A DNA stretch of 64,000 nt from Diaporthe sp. PMI_573 (taxonomy: Eukaryota; Ascomycota; Sordariomycetes; Diaporthales; Diaporthaceae), in assembly GCA_021399435.1 (NCBI GenBank), contig JAJTUP010000002.1, positions 2,604,001 to 2,668,000 on the forward strand. Reading direction: 5' to 3'. Positions 36,601 through 47,784 of the stretch are shown piece after piece; the stretch's first letter is position 1, and the number at the start of each line of letters is the position of its first letter. Below the pieces are notes generated by a model. It had not been told where the DNA came from and ran no database searches. It saw only the letters and a program-made list of their open reading frames with translations. Both the position numbers and the translations under genes were made by a program.

Positions 36601-37058
36601 TGATGCTCGAATACCCCCTTACGGACGCCATACCCAGCGTCATGGGGATCAGGGACGAGCTTCTTGGCAAAATCTTCCTGTTCCGCAAGGAGCACGCTGC
36701 GGCCATGAAGGAGAGGAAGGAGCGAGAGGCAGCCGAGGCAGGAGAGCCACTCCAGCGAGACATGAACGGTACCGACAACAACGGCCACATCGATGGAAAT
36801 GGCGACGCCCCAGGCTCGCCAAAGTCACCTTCTGTAGCCAGGCGTGGCAGCAGTAGCAGCAAAAGGAGCTACAGCGTTGGCCACTCGGCACTTAGTGGGA
36901 GCCTGGCGGGTCAGGTGCAGCTTGAGGAAAAAGACTATGCGCTGCTATATGCGTACGCGCTGGTCACAGGTCAAGTGGCTGAAGAGCTCAAGATTGTTAG
37001 AAAGGAAATCGAGGGCTTGTTTGGCGTGCTGAATGAGGAGGCGCTGCTGTTACAATAG
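33601..37058 (+). CDS. Large FUSC/aromatic acid exporter-type (ArAE, DUF2421/BRE4-like) membrane protein
   Basis: A 1109-residue polytopic membrane protein of the fungal ArAE/fusaric acid resistance-like group (relatives include yeast BRE4-like proteins), thought to export organic anions or act in endomembrane trafficking. Exons: 33601-33669, 33743-35633, 35689-37058; introns are 73 and 55 bp, in phase. It has the duplicated layout of the family: an N-terminal block of about six hydrophobic helices (VVATITVYFHPARTAGSMIEGTL region onward), then a long soluble middle with a DEGSDESDDEQ acid patch. A second helix block follows after intron 2 (FGIKVGVGAMLWAMLAF onward, with GTTRFQATVCGV matching the HPARTAGSMIEG repeat). 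A charged, Ser-rich linker sits near the C-terminus. The first exon codes only a 23-residue Ser/Pro/Lys tail, so the ATG at 33746 is an alternative start. The substrate is unknown. Confidence 0.85.
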
Positions 37059-38701
37059 AGCCGAGGGTATATTTGAACACGAGTTTTAGACGGTCATCGT
37101 CGGTGTTAGCAACCAGCCGTGCCAGGCTTGATGAGGACATACATGATGGGAGTTTTGGAATTAGGGAAAACGGACTCAGTATATCAAGCCACGGAACGTT
37201 GCTGGATAGAGGGAGTGGTTATCCTGTTTGTTCGAGCACGGTGTTTCGGTCAGACTGGATGGGCCACGGTACACATGTCATACCCAGAGGGAAAACGCAT
37301 CGGGACTGTTATCGATACCAATTTCGTATCTGCTTATTTGAAATCAACACGTCTTTCAAGACTTTGCTTCAGTTTTTGACGCAAGCTCCGGGAAGAGAAA
37401 TCTAAACGGACGGTCGGTCGGCGTTACTGAAACCCCAGACATTATGACGGCAACCACCAAGACTGTAAATGTCTTATAAAGACCAAGCCTCTGTGGAATG
37501 CTACTTGGCAAAGCTTGTCCGCTCCGTAGGAATGTGACTTGTCAACCCAGCCTTCAGCCCATCGACCATTTTCAAGATCTGCCCACCGCTCAAATGTCGA
37601 GGCGAAGAGCACATCTCCGCAGTCCAAACACGGCGGGTCCTACCCGGAGCATAGCCCGAGTTCTCTTTCCGGCGCGTCTTACAGTTTGATGTTACTTTTG
37701 TTTGTCATGGAATATCGCCCGACATTTCTCCCCGCCCCTGGCTTACGCCCCATGTGATCCCGGAGAAAGCAACCACCCCAAACCTGGTCTGGCTTCGGCA
37801 CCGGCGCGTTCGGCGCATGCGGGCGGCCCCGAGGGATCCGCTCTGACTCGCTCGCCACGCGTGGGATGCATCGGCCTGGCGAGTGACGACTCGGATACGG
37901 GAGAGTTTTTCTTTGCTTTTTCTCCGTCCCTTCTGATCCAAGTGTGCTCAAGTGCTCGCACGTTGATTTGACGACCGGCGATGCATCCCACCACCGGCTG
38001 TCCGGTGCAATAGGGTGTGGCAGACACCGGGATGGGGTGCCTAGGTATGTAATAGGCCTACCGCTTCTGCGACTGTCTTGGCTTACTGTAGCTCAACTTG
38101 ATGAATGGCTCAGCTTCTACAAGGCTGTGTCGCCGATGCAACCTTGTTGACCTAGGTGGGTTGGTCAGGACGGGCTCTTTCTCACTTGATTGTCCCAGCT
38201 CGCATAGTCATGGGTTGCACTCCTACAACAATAATCATGAGGCAATCTGCTATGCACTGGCGATCGAAATAGATTCCATGCAATTGTAAGTTCTAATCTA
38301 CACAGTTCCGCATGAGCATTGATTCATTAGACACAGCCACCAATGCCTGTCAACGCAGTGTAACTTGTCGAGACGGTGTGTATGACTAGTATTTGCACGA
38401 CATGGAGAGCCGAAACTATATGCAGGTATAACACATATGTAGCCCTAGATAGTCCCCCACAAGAAGCACGATTGACTTCAAGTGGCTGCAGCATCTGCGG
38501 TTGTAACCAAAGGGTGTAGGTAGGTATATAGTGATAGGCTGTAGGAGCGGTGTGTGGAGTGCTTTCGCGCCGCAGGTCTTTTTGCTGACACCAGTCTACT
38601 CCTGCATAGAAGAGGTTTCATTGCTCCTCCCGCGCCTGCGTCTCGACCGAATTCCCCAAGGGCGTGGGGTGAATGCTGTGGTTTTGGTTTATAGAGCCAG
38701 C
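37059..38701. other. Intergenic region upstream of the MFS transporter
   Basis: 1.6 kb with no supported gene. The part near 37620-37960 has higher GC and opposing open frames that look like shadows. An ATG at 38673, 29 bp before the transporter start and out of frame with it, opens a frame that overlaps it. Confidence 0.5.
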
Positions 38702-41075
38702 ATGGACACTCCTCTTCTGTCCGGTGAGCCGGGTCCTCAACCCGATTACCAGGCCGTCAACTCCACGATGGCCGCGCAAAGAGTCACCGAGGCCCCGGTA
38801 CAGCCGGCGGGAGACACGAAAGCACCGTATAAGGTCGGGGACACACCTGACGATACCCGGTCCGCCGCCGACGAAAATCTCGCCGCCAACCCGTTTGCGG
38901 ACCCCACGGTCGCGGAGCACTACCGGGCAATCTACGAGAAGGCGCAGTACGAATGCCGACACGCCTTCGACCCGGACCTCGAGTGGTCAAGGAAGGAGGA
39001 GAGGGGCCTCATCAGGAGGCTGGACTGGCACGTCTGTACGTGGGCGTGCATCATGTGCTTCGCGTTGCAGGTGGACCGCGACAACCTGGGCCAGGCCGTC
39101 TCGGGCAACATGCTGGACCAACTGGGTCTTTCTACAAACGAGTACAACTACGGGCGGACCATTTACTACATATCGTTCCTCCTTTCTGAGGTGCCATCTC
39201 AGCTCATTTCGAAAAAGTTCGGACCTGACAGGTGGATTCCGGTCCAAATGGTCCTCTGGTGCGTCACTATCTGCATACAAGGTAATGCGGAATAATATGG
39301 ACAAACAATTGGGCTGAGAAAATTCTATAGGTCAGCCATTACTTGTACTCAGGCTGGTTTGACGGGCAGGAATGGTTTCTATACCACAAGGGCGTTATTG
39401 GGTGTTTTCGAGGTATGTTCATTTCAGGCGCACATGTATGGGAGACTATTGACTGAGGTAAACAGGGAGGATTCATCCCGTAAGTGTATTGCTTATTTTC
39501 CTTGTTGCACAGCCGATTGGGTCTTCTGTTGGTGTGATCTTGAAGTGACATAGTTGCGGGTCCAAAGTATCCTGCTAACTTGGTTTCAAGTGATCTCGTT
39601 CTCTGGCTGTCATATTTCTACACCAGCCGAGAATTGCCGATGCGACTCGGCTTCTTTTGGACAGCAAACAGCCTCACAGGGATCGCAACATCCCTTCTCG
39701 CATTTGCATTACTCCATATGGACGGTATCAAAGGTTTAAGTGGTTGGAGGTGGCTCTTCCTGATCGAAGGCCTCGTCACCTTAAGCGTTGGCAGTAAGTA
39801 ATCCTGAGTCGTCTTCACGTGTGAGCTTCTCAAATCTCCCAGAGGACGCCACAGCAGCTCTCACGAAATCCATGGTTGTCAAAGAAACGCGAGAGATTTG
39901 TTAACAAAGCCTAAGTCGCGTCATTCTTCCTCATGCCAGCCTCCGCCGTCCAGACGCGGACGTGGTTTCGCCCGCACGGCTGGTTCACCGACCGAGAGGA
40001 ACGCATAGTGGTCAATAGAGTGCTGCGAGACGATCCGTCAAAGGGCGATATGCACAACCGCATGCCAATCACTCCTAGGCGGCTGTGGCAGGCACTGACG
40101 GATTATGATCTATGGCCAGTAGGTCGAGTCCCTCAGCTCATCGTGACAGCCCATGGGTGACTCACATGATTAGCTTTACGCCATGGCCACCGTGATATTC
40201 ATCCCCACGAACCCGCCAGAGCATTACCTCACCCTGACGCTCCGTGAGCTTGGCTTTGATCCTGTAAGGCTGTCCCTGGCCGTCGTCATTCTCGTGGGAA
40301 CCTGTCTGATAAACTCCAGTTCATTACGAACCTTCTCGTGATTCCGAGCACGGCTATGGGCATTCTGACACTGCTGGCCATAACCTGGATGAGCGAGCAC
40401 GTGGACGAGCGCGCCTTCATTTCCATGGTCCAAGGCATCTGGAGCCTTCCATGTCTGCTGGCTCTTCGTTTCTGGCCGGGTGTCATGGTCGATGCGTGGG
40501 GCACCTATGCCCTGGTCACCGTCCTTCTCAGCTTCCCATATTGCCAGGCGATTGTCGTCGGATGGACGAGCAAGAACTCTGGCTCCGTGCGTACCAGGGC
40601 TATCAGCGCATCCGTCTTCAGCGTAAGCAGCTTCTGGATACAATCTTAAACCCTTCCAGAAGAAACCACTCCCCTCTGTGTGGCCTAGCCTCAAAGAACT
40701 TATTACGCTGGTAGTTTGAGATGGGCTATGGCCACACTGTGGCCCTTTATTTCCCCTATTTGTATGAAGCTACTCCCTTGGTGCTCTGATAACTGACTCT
40801 GAATGCTGCAGATGATGAAGCAGGTTGGATCCATTGCCTCATCCAACATTTACCGAGAGGATGATAAGCCGCTGTATCACAGGGGAAATAGCGTACTGAT
40901 AGGAATTAATCTGCTGGCGATTGGATTGTTCCTCTTCACCAAGTGTTACTACGTCTTGAGGAACAGGTGGAAGGCACGGCGCTGGGATTCCATGAGCGAG
41001 GCAGAGCGAAAGGACTACTTGGAATATACCAAGGACCCGGGCAACAAGAGACTGGACTTTAGGTTTGCGCATTGA
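38702..41075 (+). CDS. MFS transporter, Dal5/allantoate permease-like (ACS) family
   Basis: A 571-residue plasma membrane transporter of the anion:cation symporter family, whose fungal members import allantoate, pantothenate, nicotinate, biotin precursors and similar acids. Eight exons: 38702-39258, 39331-39412, 39466-39479, 39591-39793, 39916-40118, 40174-40263, 40320-40622, 40812-41075. All junctions keep frame and the sum is exactly divisible by three. Exon 3 is a 14-nt microexon coding GGFIP at the start of the FEGGFIPDLVLWLSYFY helix. Motifs include VDRDNLGQA in the first helix, LTGRNGFYTTRALLG, SYFYTSRELPMRLGFFW, GWFTDREERIVVNRVLRDDPSKGDM in the central loop, and the NIYREDDKPLYHRGN C-terminal signature. 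An apparent donor at 39282 must be ignored, as using it introduces a stop. A cytosolic N-terminal tail of about 115 residues precedes the first helix. The substrate is not inferable. The 189-bp last intron is the only unusually long one. Confidence 0.9.
39466..39479 (+). other. 14-nt microexon of the MFS transporter
   Basis: The sequence between a CAG acceptor (39463-39465) and a GTAAGT donor (39480) restores the conserved GGFIP motif and the reading frame between exons 2 and 4. Without it, frame and a motif conserved in the Dal5 family are lost. It is flanked by introns of 53 and 111 bp. Confidence 0.85.
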
Positions 41076-42616
41076 ATGAGTTGATCGGGATCTGGATGCT
41101 TATAGCCATATGGCGCGATAGACGAAAGCATGGATAGGCGTTGGTATAAATATAAACCGTTTGTCTAGGTTGTGTGCTGTGTACAGTAGATGCACTGAAT
41201 ATTTGAACGAAATGACTTGCCATACATGCCATGTCGGGCAATTTCGTCTGTTGACTGGCTTGCTGTGTCTCCCGAGCATAACAGGCACCCGGGCCCTTCA
41301 CCAGCCCGACGGAGGAGACTTCTTCAGCCGCCGCCGTCTGTCTCCTGGGCTGGCTCTGCCATTCTTTGAATTTGTTCGCGTGTTCACTCATCTCGGAGAC
41401 ACTGGGGCTCGTAGGTACTTTCCTGTCGACACGAGGTTTTGGCTGCATGGGCATAGTTTGACTCCCGTGCCTTGTTCGGTAACGCCGGATGAGGCGTGCC
41501 ATGGCGTAGAGAGGGTGAGCATGCATGCATGCATGCATGCAGCAGGCTGCAGCCACGAGAGCCGCACAGCCGGGCGATTGCTTATGACGTTGCGTGGGGT
41601 GGGGCGTGGGACGGGACAGAGGTCAACTCAATACAGGTCGGCCTGCGTGCGCTGACACATGTTCGACAGGATGAGTGAGCCTCCCAGGCAGGCTGCCGAA
41701 GCTGAGGTCAGACAAGCCATGATGGTTGCTGTGCACGCTGTGCAAGAAATGAACCAGAGCTGTTGCACACGCCTAACGTGGTAACCGAGATGGGATGATG
41801 GGCTGGTCAGAGGGCCAGAATGAGGATTGGCAGTGAGCCTTTAGGGGCGTGTAAATAAGCCCTACCCGAGCTGGCGGCTTCATTGGCTGACCTCCTTGCT
41901 GCGCTGCTACATTGGCTCCAGAAGGGCTGGGACTCTGGGAGCTGTCAGATCTAGAACGGCAGATTCTAGCGAGCAGTGCAGTCCGTTTCAATCAGATGAC
42001 GGAGGCTGCAGTGGTGGTGTACCGCGCCGCTGAGCAGTGGCCAGGAAAGGTAAAGGGCTGCCTAACTAAAATAATAAGGAGGGGACGGCGCGGGAGCTAA
42101 GCAACGATGCCACCCGCGCGGGTTTTAAACGGTTACGTGGTCCGTCGTCAACAAACACCCCAACAGGCATCCCTTCCCTGCTTTGCAACCAACCCGACCA
42201 ACCAACACCCAATATTAACTTAAGTACGTAGGCACTCAGGAGAGATTCTGGGGGCTGCGCGGACCGCACTGCCTCGACAGCCTGCTACCGTCCGGGCCTC
42301 TTTGCTCGTCTCTCGTTTCGTCACACCTGCCACTTGCCTGCTTCAAGATCCACCTCCCGGATCGTCGTCACCTGCAAAACGTCGACTTGCTTGCTACGCA
42401 GTAGCTGTCCCGCCTACCGAACATCCCGGCTACAAAGGGGAAAAAAAAAAGGGGGCCCACCATTCGAGCTGAGCCGCCCACCATATCGCCTTCGCTTCTC
42501 CCCACCGCGGCTTGTGTAACTCGCCCTATGGAGCGTGGCCGCATCCAAGCACACCCCAATTGCCTCCCTCTACGTTAGGCAGATCCAACCCCCGAGCAAA
42601 ACCACCGTCAGCCATC
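41076..42616. other. Intergenic region upstream of the Osh3-like gene
   Basis: 1.5 kb with no supported gene. It contains a GCAT tetranucleotide repeat near 41519-41540. From about 42060 it has promoter-like sequence: AT-rich then GC-rich blocks, an A-run at about 42440, and C/T-rich stretches up to the start codon. Confidence 0.5.
41519..41540. repeat. GCAT tetranucleotide repeat
   Basis: Five and a half perfect copies of GCAT in a row, giving a self-complementary run. A shorter GCAT-rich run recurs in the long intron of the desaturase gene (about 56574-56591). Confidence 0.9.
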
Positions 42617-45600
42617 ATGGCCGGTATCGAGCAGCTCGAGATTCACTCCAAGGTGGGTAGCGTGTCTGAGGCAACGCGGGTCATCCCAGGTACTACCTCG
42701 CGACTTCGACAACCACGAGGCTGACGTCTTGAGTCCCTGTCATAGTCGTACATTGTCCGATGGGTCAAAGTAGACGAGGGCCACACAATCTCATGGAGTG
42801 TCCAGCCGCACAAGAAGTCCATGTGAGTCTGCCCTGGGTTCCAGTTCTTGCTTGTGGCCCTGGCTTCGCAACTCAATGCTGATGCACTCCACCTGAACTG
42901 CAGCAATTTTGGAATTGTCAAGCACCCCGGCAGCGGCAGCACCAACCTCACCATCAACCAGTCCGAAGAAGCGACCGACGCCCTCGATGGCACCTCTGAG
43001 AGCGGCAAGAAGGGCGTCTTCGCGAAGAAGGATTCGAGCAACGCCCAGGAACAGCTGACAAAGAAGGGCTTCAGGGTCGTACATTGGCATGGGAAATGCG
43101 AGGCCGACAAGGTATCCATGGGCACTTGGGACGTGGATCACGATCACGGCGGCATGTACGGCCTCATATTCGACAACACCTTCTCGAAACAAACCTCCAA
43201 GACTGCCACATTTGTGCTCCTGACTTATCCCACCGGCGCACCTCCGCAGACTGCGCGTAACTTGCCCAATTTGCAGGCCGGTAACAGCGCAAGCGCCAGC
43301 AGGACGAGCTTGGGAACCAAGGGTGGCCCAAGTCCTAGCCTGAGGCCTAGCGCGGGCGAGTCTGTGGACAGTCTTCATAGCCAGAAGACAAGAGGCCGGG
43401 CCACATCCAACGCGCGGAGTGAGGCTGGCAATTCTATGACCTCGGGGAATTATCACACTGGTGCTCTGCTGAAGAGGAGGCGCAAGAAGGGCCAAGGCTA
43501 CGCGAGAAGGTTCTTTTCACTCGACTATGCGACCTGCACCCTTTCCTACTACCACACTCGGAACTCTTCCGCACTAAGAGGAGCCATTCCACTGAGTCTG
43601 GCAGCCATCGCCGCGGACGAGACGAGGCGGGAGATCAGCATCGATTCTGGCGCGGAAATCTGGCATCTGAGGGCGTCCAATGATCGAGACTTCACAGACT
43701 GGGCGCGAGCACTGGAGAAGTCAAGCCGGATTGCCCGGGGCCTGGACCCATCGTTTCTGGAGCCTGAACCGGTCAAGCGGCAGGTAACACGACGCTCCCT
43801 GATCGCCCCGCCAAATAACCCGGAAGAGGAAGACCGAGAATGGCAGCAGGTTGAGGCCCTGGTCAGTCGTGTCGTTGGATCGCGCGATGCCCTCCGGCGG
43901 CTCGTCAAGGATATGGCTACTCAGAAGCAGGCACACGGTCCACGGCCACCATCGTCCCATCTCTCTCCTGGGACCCCGACTGTTGCGGAAGAGGGTGATT
44001 ACTTTACACCTATGCCAGAGAGGAAGCCATTCTGGAAGAGGAAATCTAGCGCGTCGATAACACCGGGAATGCAACCTTCTGTTTCTTCAGTTCTGGCGGT
44101 ACCGAGCCCCAGCAGTGCCGCAACGGCCGTCGCCCCTAACGGAACGAGCAAAGAAGAGAAGAGAAGATCGAAAGCTTCCATCCCGGATGAGAGTACGACG
44201 GCAGAGCACTGCAACGCCCTACTCGCAGATCTCGACGCGGTCGTGGCAGAGTTTTCTAATTTGCTGTCTAATAGCAAGCGACGCCGGTTGCCAGCAGCGC
44301 AATCTGCTGTATCTCGAGTCAGCATGGAGTCTACAACGTCGGATGAGTTTTTTGACGCTGAAGAGGCCGGAGATCGGTCGCAACTTCTCGTCATTGATCA
44401 CCAGAGCGAAGAGGAGACGCCTGCCTCGGAGGTGGACGAGGCCGAGGTACACGATGCGTCGTCTGTTTCTAGCGTTGATGGAGACGACGACGTCGCGGGT
44501 CGTTCGGAAAATCAGGATGACTGCTTCCCCGGCAAACCGAAGTCGCTCGCACCACTACCGATAACTGACCAGGTTACGCGGCGGAAGACCATCCCTCCGA
44601 CCAAGGTCATGCCGCCCAGCCTGATAGCTTTTGTGCGCAAGAACGTCGGCAAGGACCTTTCGACAATAAGCATGCCAGTCTCCGCCAACGAGCCCACATC
44701 GCTCCTGCAGCGTATTGCCGAGCAGCTAGAGTACGCGAATCTGCTCGACCAGGCAACAAAACAGAACCAGCCCAACGAGCGCCTTCTCTACGTCACTGCT
44801 TTTGCCGTCTCCCAATTTAGCGGAAGTCGCGGCAAGGAGCGTGCCATTCGCAAGCCTTTCAACCCCTTGCTGGGTGAAACCTTCGAGCTCGTACGCGGCG
44901 AGAACGAGGTGCCCGGTGGGTTGAGACTGGTTGTCGAAAAGGTAACGCACCGGCCCGTACGGCTCGCGATGCAGGCCGACTCGGCACTCTGGTCCTTCGC
45001 GCAGAGCCCTGCACCAACCCAGAAGTTCTGGGGCAAGTCTGCCGAGATCACCACTGAGGGCCGCGTGCGCGTCGTGCTGAGGTTGCCTGATGGCACCGAG
45101 GAGCGGTACAGCTGGAACATCGCGACGGTCTTCCTCAGGAACGTGGTCATGGGCGAGAAGTATGTGGAGCCCGTGGGAAATGACATGCACGTCATCAATG
45201 AGGGCACCGGTGCCAAGGCCGTCGTCGAGTTCCGCTCGAAAGGCATGTTTGGCGGGCGAAGCGAGGACGTTCAAGTTGAGACATACGATGCTTCCGGCAC
45301 ACATACCGGCCTGTCGCTGGTGGGCACGTGGACGAACTCCCTGAGGAGGGTGGAGGCGGGCAAGGCTGCCGGTGGGGAGATCTGGCGCGTCGGAAGCCTG
45401 GTGGAAAACTCGGCAAACACCTACGGAATGACGACCTTCGCGGCGAGCCTGAACGAGATCACGCCGCTCGAGAAAGGCAAGCTGCCGCCGACGGACACGA
45501 GGCTCAGGCAAGACCAGAGGCTTGCCGAGGAGGGCAAGCTGGACGAGGCGGAGGGGTGGAAGGTCAAGCTCGAGGAGGGCCAGAGGGCCCGCAGGAGGGT

Positions 45601-45763
45601 CCTGGAGGAGAAGGGCGTCGAGCACAAGCCCAGGTGGTTCACCAAGGTCGCGACGGTCGGGGATGGCGAGGAGGTCTGGAGGTTGAAGGGTGGCAAAGAC
45701 GGCTACTGGGAGGAGAGGACCAAAGGGCAGTGGACAGGCGTGGAAAGTATCTTTGACGTGTGA
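42617..45763 (+). CDS. osh3: Osh3-like oxysterol-binding protein (GOLD-PH-FFAT-ORD)
   Basis: A 990-residue lipid-transfer protein of the ORP family that works at ER-plasma membrane contacts. Exons: 42617-42652, 42746-42822, 42904-45763; introns are 93 and 81 bp, in phase. The N-terminus (SYIVRWVKVDEGHTISWSV..NFGIVKHP) is the GOLD-like domain typical of Osh3. A PH domain spans about residues 223-320 (GYARRFFSLDYATCTLSYY). A canonical FFAT motif, EFFDAEE, is at 519-525 and should bind the ER protein VAP/Scs2. The ORD runs from about 600 to the end, with FNPLLGETFEL as its entry. The ORP fingerprint EQVSHHPP is replaced by EKVTHRPV at about 716-723, so one of the two PI4P-phosphate-contacting His residues is Arg. 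This may be a lineage feature of filamentous ascomycete Osh3. The C-terminus ends SIFDV. Expression is probably constitutive. Confidence 0.93.
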
Positions 45764-47784
45764 GTCCTCAGCTATGGGCTTGGGACAAGCGCATCTGTAC
45801 ATCTCTGCATTGTCATTTCTCTAGCGGTCAATTCATTGGTGCTCTTCGAAGCGCAAATAAAGCCCTGTCTGCTTGTCAGTGAGAGGTACTCGCACCTGCA
45901 CAGCGCCGTGATCGTTCCACGCAGTGGACTTGTTCTGAACTCAACAATAATATAAAAACAAGAGCTTGGGGGCTATCTGTGATCTTGGACTCGATGGCTC
46001 GACAGACATCAAATAAATGCAGTGGACTACAATTTGTTGCCCTCCGCCTCGCTCTCTGGCCGCTTGAGGATACTGTTACAGCTCGCATAGGACCTCAGAT
46101 CCAGAATCGGACAGATTGCACCATCCCGCCGCTCTGCCGAGCTCCTGTTCGCTTCCAAAAATATTGTCGCGACAAATTCCATGCAACTCTGAGACCTCTC
46201 GGCTGTGCGACTGTCCCCCCCCCCCTTTCCCAAGAAAGTCTCGGCCATGAGAGTCATCAGCTTCTCGTGAGCCTTGAGCAGCTGTTGAAGCTTGTTTCAA
46301 AGACTCTCGCCAGACTCGATGAGAATCTCGACCAGTGGCTAGTCCTCAAGAGACTGAGTCCGAGAGTCCGCCACCTCGCTGTGCTGAATCTTGCAATGAC
46401 CAAGATCCCACGCGTCGCTCGCCCATGTCTGGGATTAGCGCGGAAGGGCAATGTGTGTACATAGCCCACTCGTAATGGGCTTCTCTAAAGATTCGGCGTC
46501 GAAGACAGAGCTCTGGAATAGAGTCCGACCCTCGTCAAATCCCACCGCTGTAATGAGTGAGTCTCGGGGACGTGATACTTCCTGGCATGGCCCCCGGTCG
46601 CCTAAGTCTTCGCAGACGGTCCTGTCGCGGATGGGGTCTCATGTTGTGCCACTATAGATTTCATGGTCTGCGGCCGGCCAGGCACACTCAGAGTAGCTGA
46701 CCGTTCTCCTACTTTCTGAAAGTATTCTCGTGGAACAACGTCTCGAATTTACGAGTTCGACGTCGCACGCGCCAATACTATGTATCTAATCAGCGCATGA
46801 ATATCAAACTGACGACCTCGAGTCCAGGCACACCAGCATGACTTATAACTCGGTTAGAGCTGCCATTGTTGACTTAGCCAAGAAACGCAGTGCCACGGAC
46901 TAGGTCGCATTTCCTTGGCAGAACTCATGATGTGCTTATGTTAGTTCATGCTGATTCCATGGCGTGCCTTGGGTGGCCTGTAGAGGAGGTAGGCCACTGT
47001 GAACCCAGTCGCTCCTCATTGCTCTTTAGCCACACTGAGGCTAACTTGCATATCTCAAACCGGTCACTTCGAAAGTCTCTTCATCTTGCTGTTCATTCTG
47101 ATACAGTTTATTAGACCCGAATGAATCCCTAGCCAATCGATACTGGACTTTAAGTGCAACAACAGCTACCGAGCAAATAGGGGGTCACAGAGCAGAGTTT
47201 GGTTTCTAGCGGAGGTTTCTTCCCTCCGAGGTAGATTCCTTCCCTAAGAAAACTAGACTCTACATTCCAATATAATTGGACTCGAGCTTTGGAATGCCGG
47301 CTAGTCAAAAGAGAATCGTCTTTTGCGCTTTTGACTTCCTCTTCTTAGCTGAAATAGGTTCGACTCAATCTAGTTAGTCGATGAACTTGGTCAATTGATC
47401 TGCTTGTTTAACATTCCTTGGACATCACACACATTTTTGGGAAGAAATCTGAATCAAAGTGAGTCAAGGGCGTTCCTGACCGGTGCAGTGGTTGAACCCC
47501 CTTGGCCAGATAGTGCTCCCGTGAGACATACACAGGAATGCCCTGGTCTGCACGCAAGAGTCTGCTTAAAATACATGAGCGGACTGCCTTCGTTTGTGAC
47601 CGAGCGGTGCCATACATTTGATCTGTATTGTTGCGACAGTGCATTTGCATCTGTCATATTGACATACTAGGTGGAGGCGCCCGTTCCTCATCCAACTCAA
47701 GTGCTCACTCTTCGTTTTTTACGTTGTCTGGATAACATCGCGCATCGTCTAGGCTCCCCTGTTTCCGTATCGGACGACTCTACG
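45764..47784. other. Gene-poor region, 2.0 kb
   Basis: Only short frames without motifs. It includes a C11 run at 46215-46225. At about 47205-47262 there is a GGAGG/TTTCTTCC-rich stretch whose reverse complement shares words with the degenerate repeat at 2917-2993. It also contains the promoter of the acyltransferase gene. Confidence 0.5.

Noticed and set aside
39282..39287. GTAATG as the exon 1 donor of the MFS transporter
   Set aside because: Using it puts the next exon in a frame with a stop shortly after. The donor at 39259 restores the conserved LWSAITCTQAGLTGRNG sequence.
44726..45802. 358-codon minus-strand frame opposite the Osh3-like ORD
   Set aside because: Antisense shadow in a high-GC exon; Leu/Arg/Pro-rich without family motifs.
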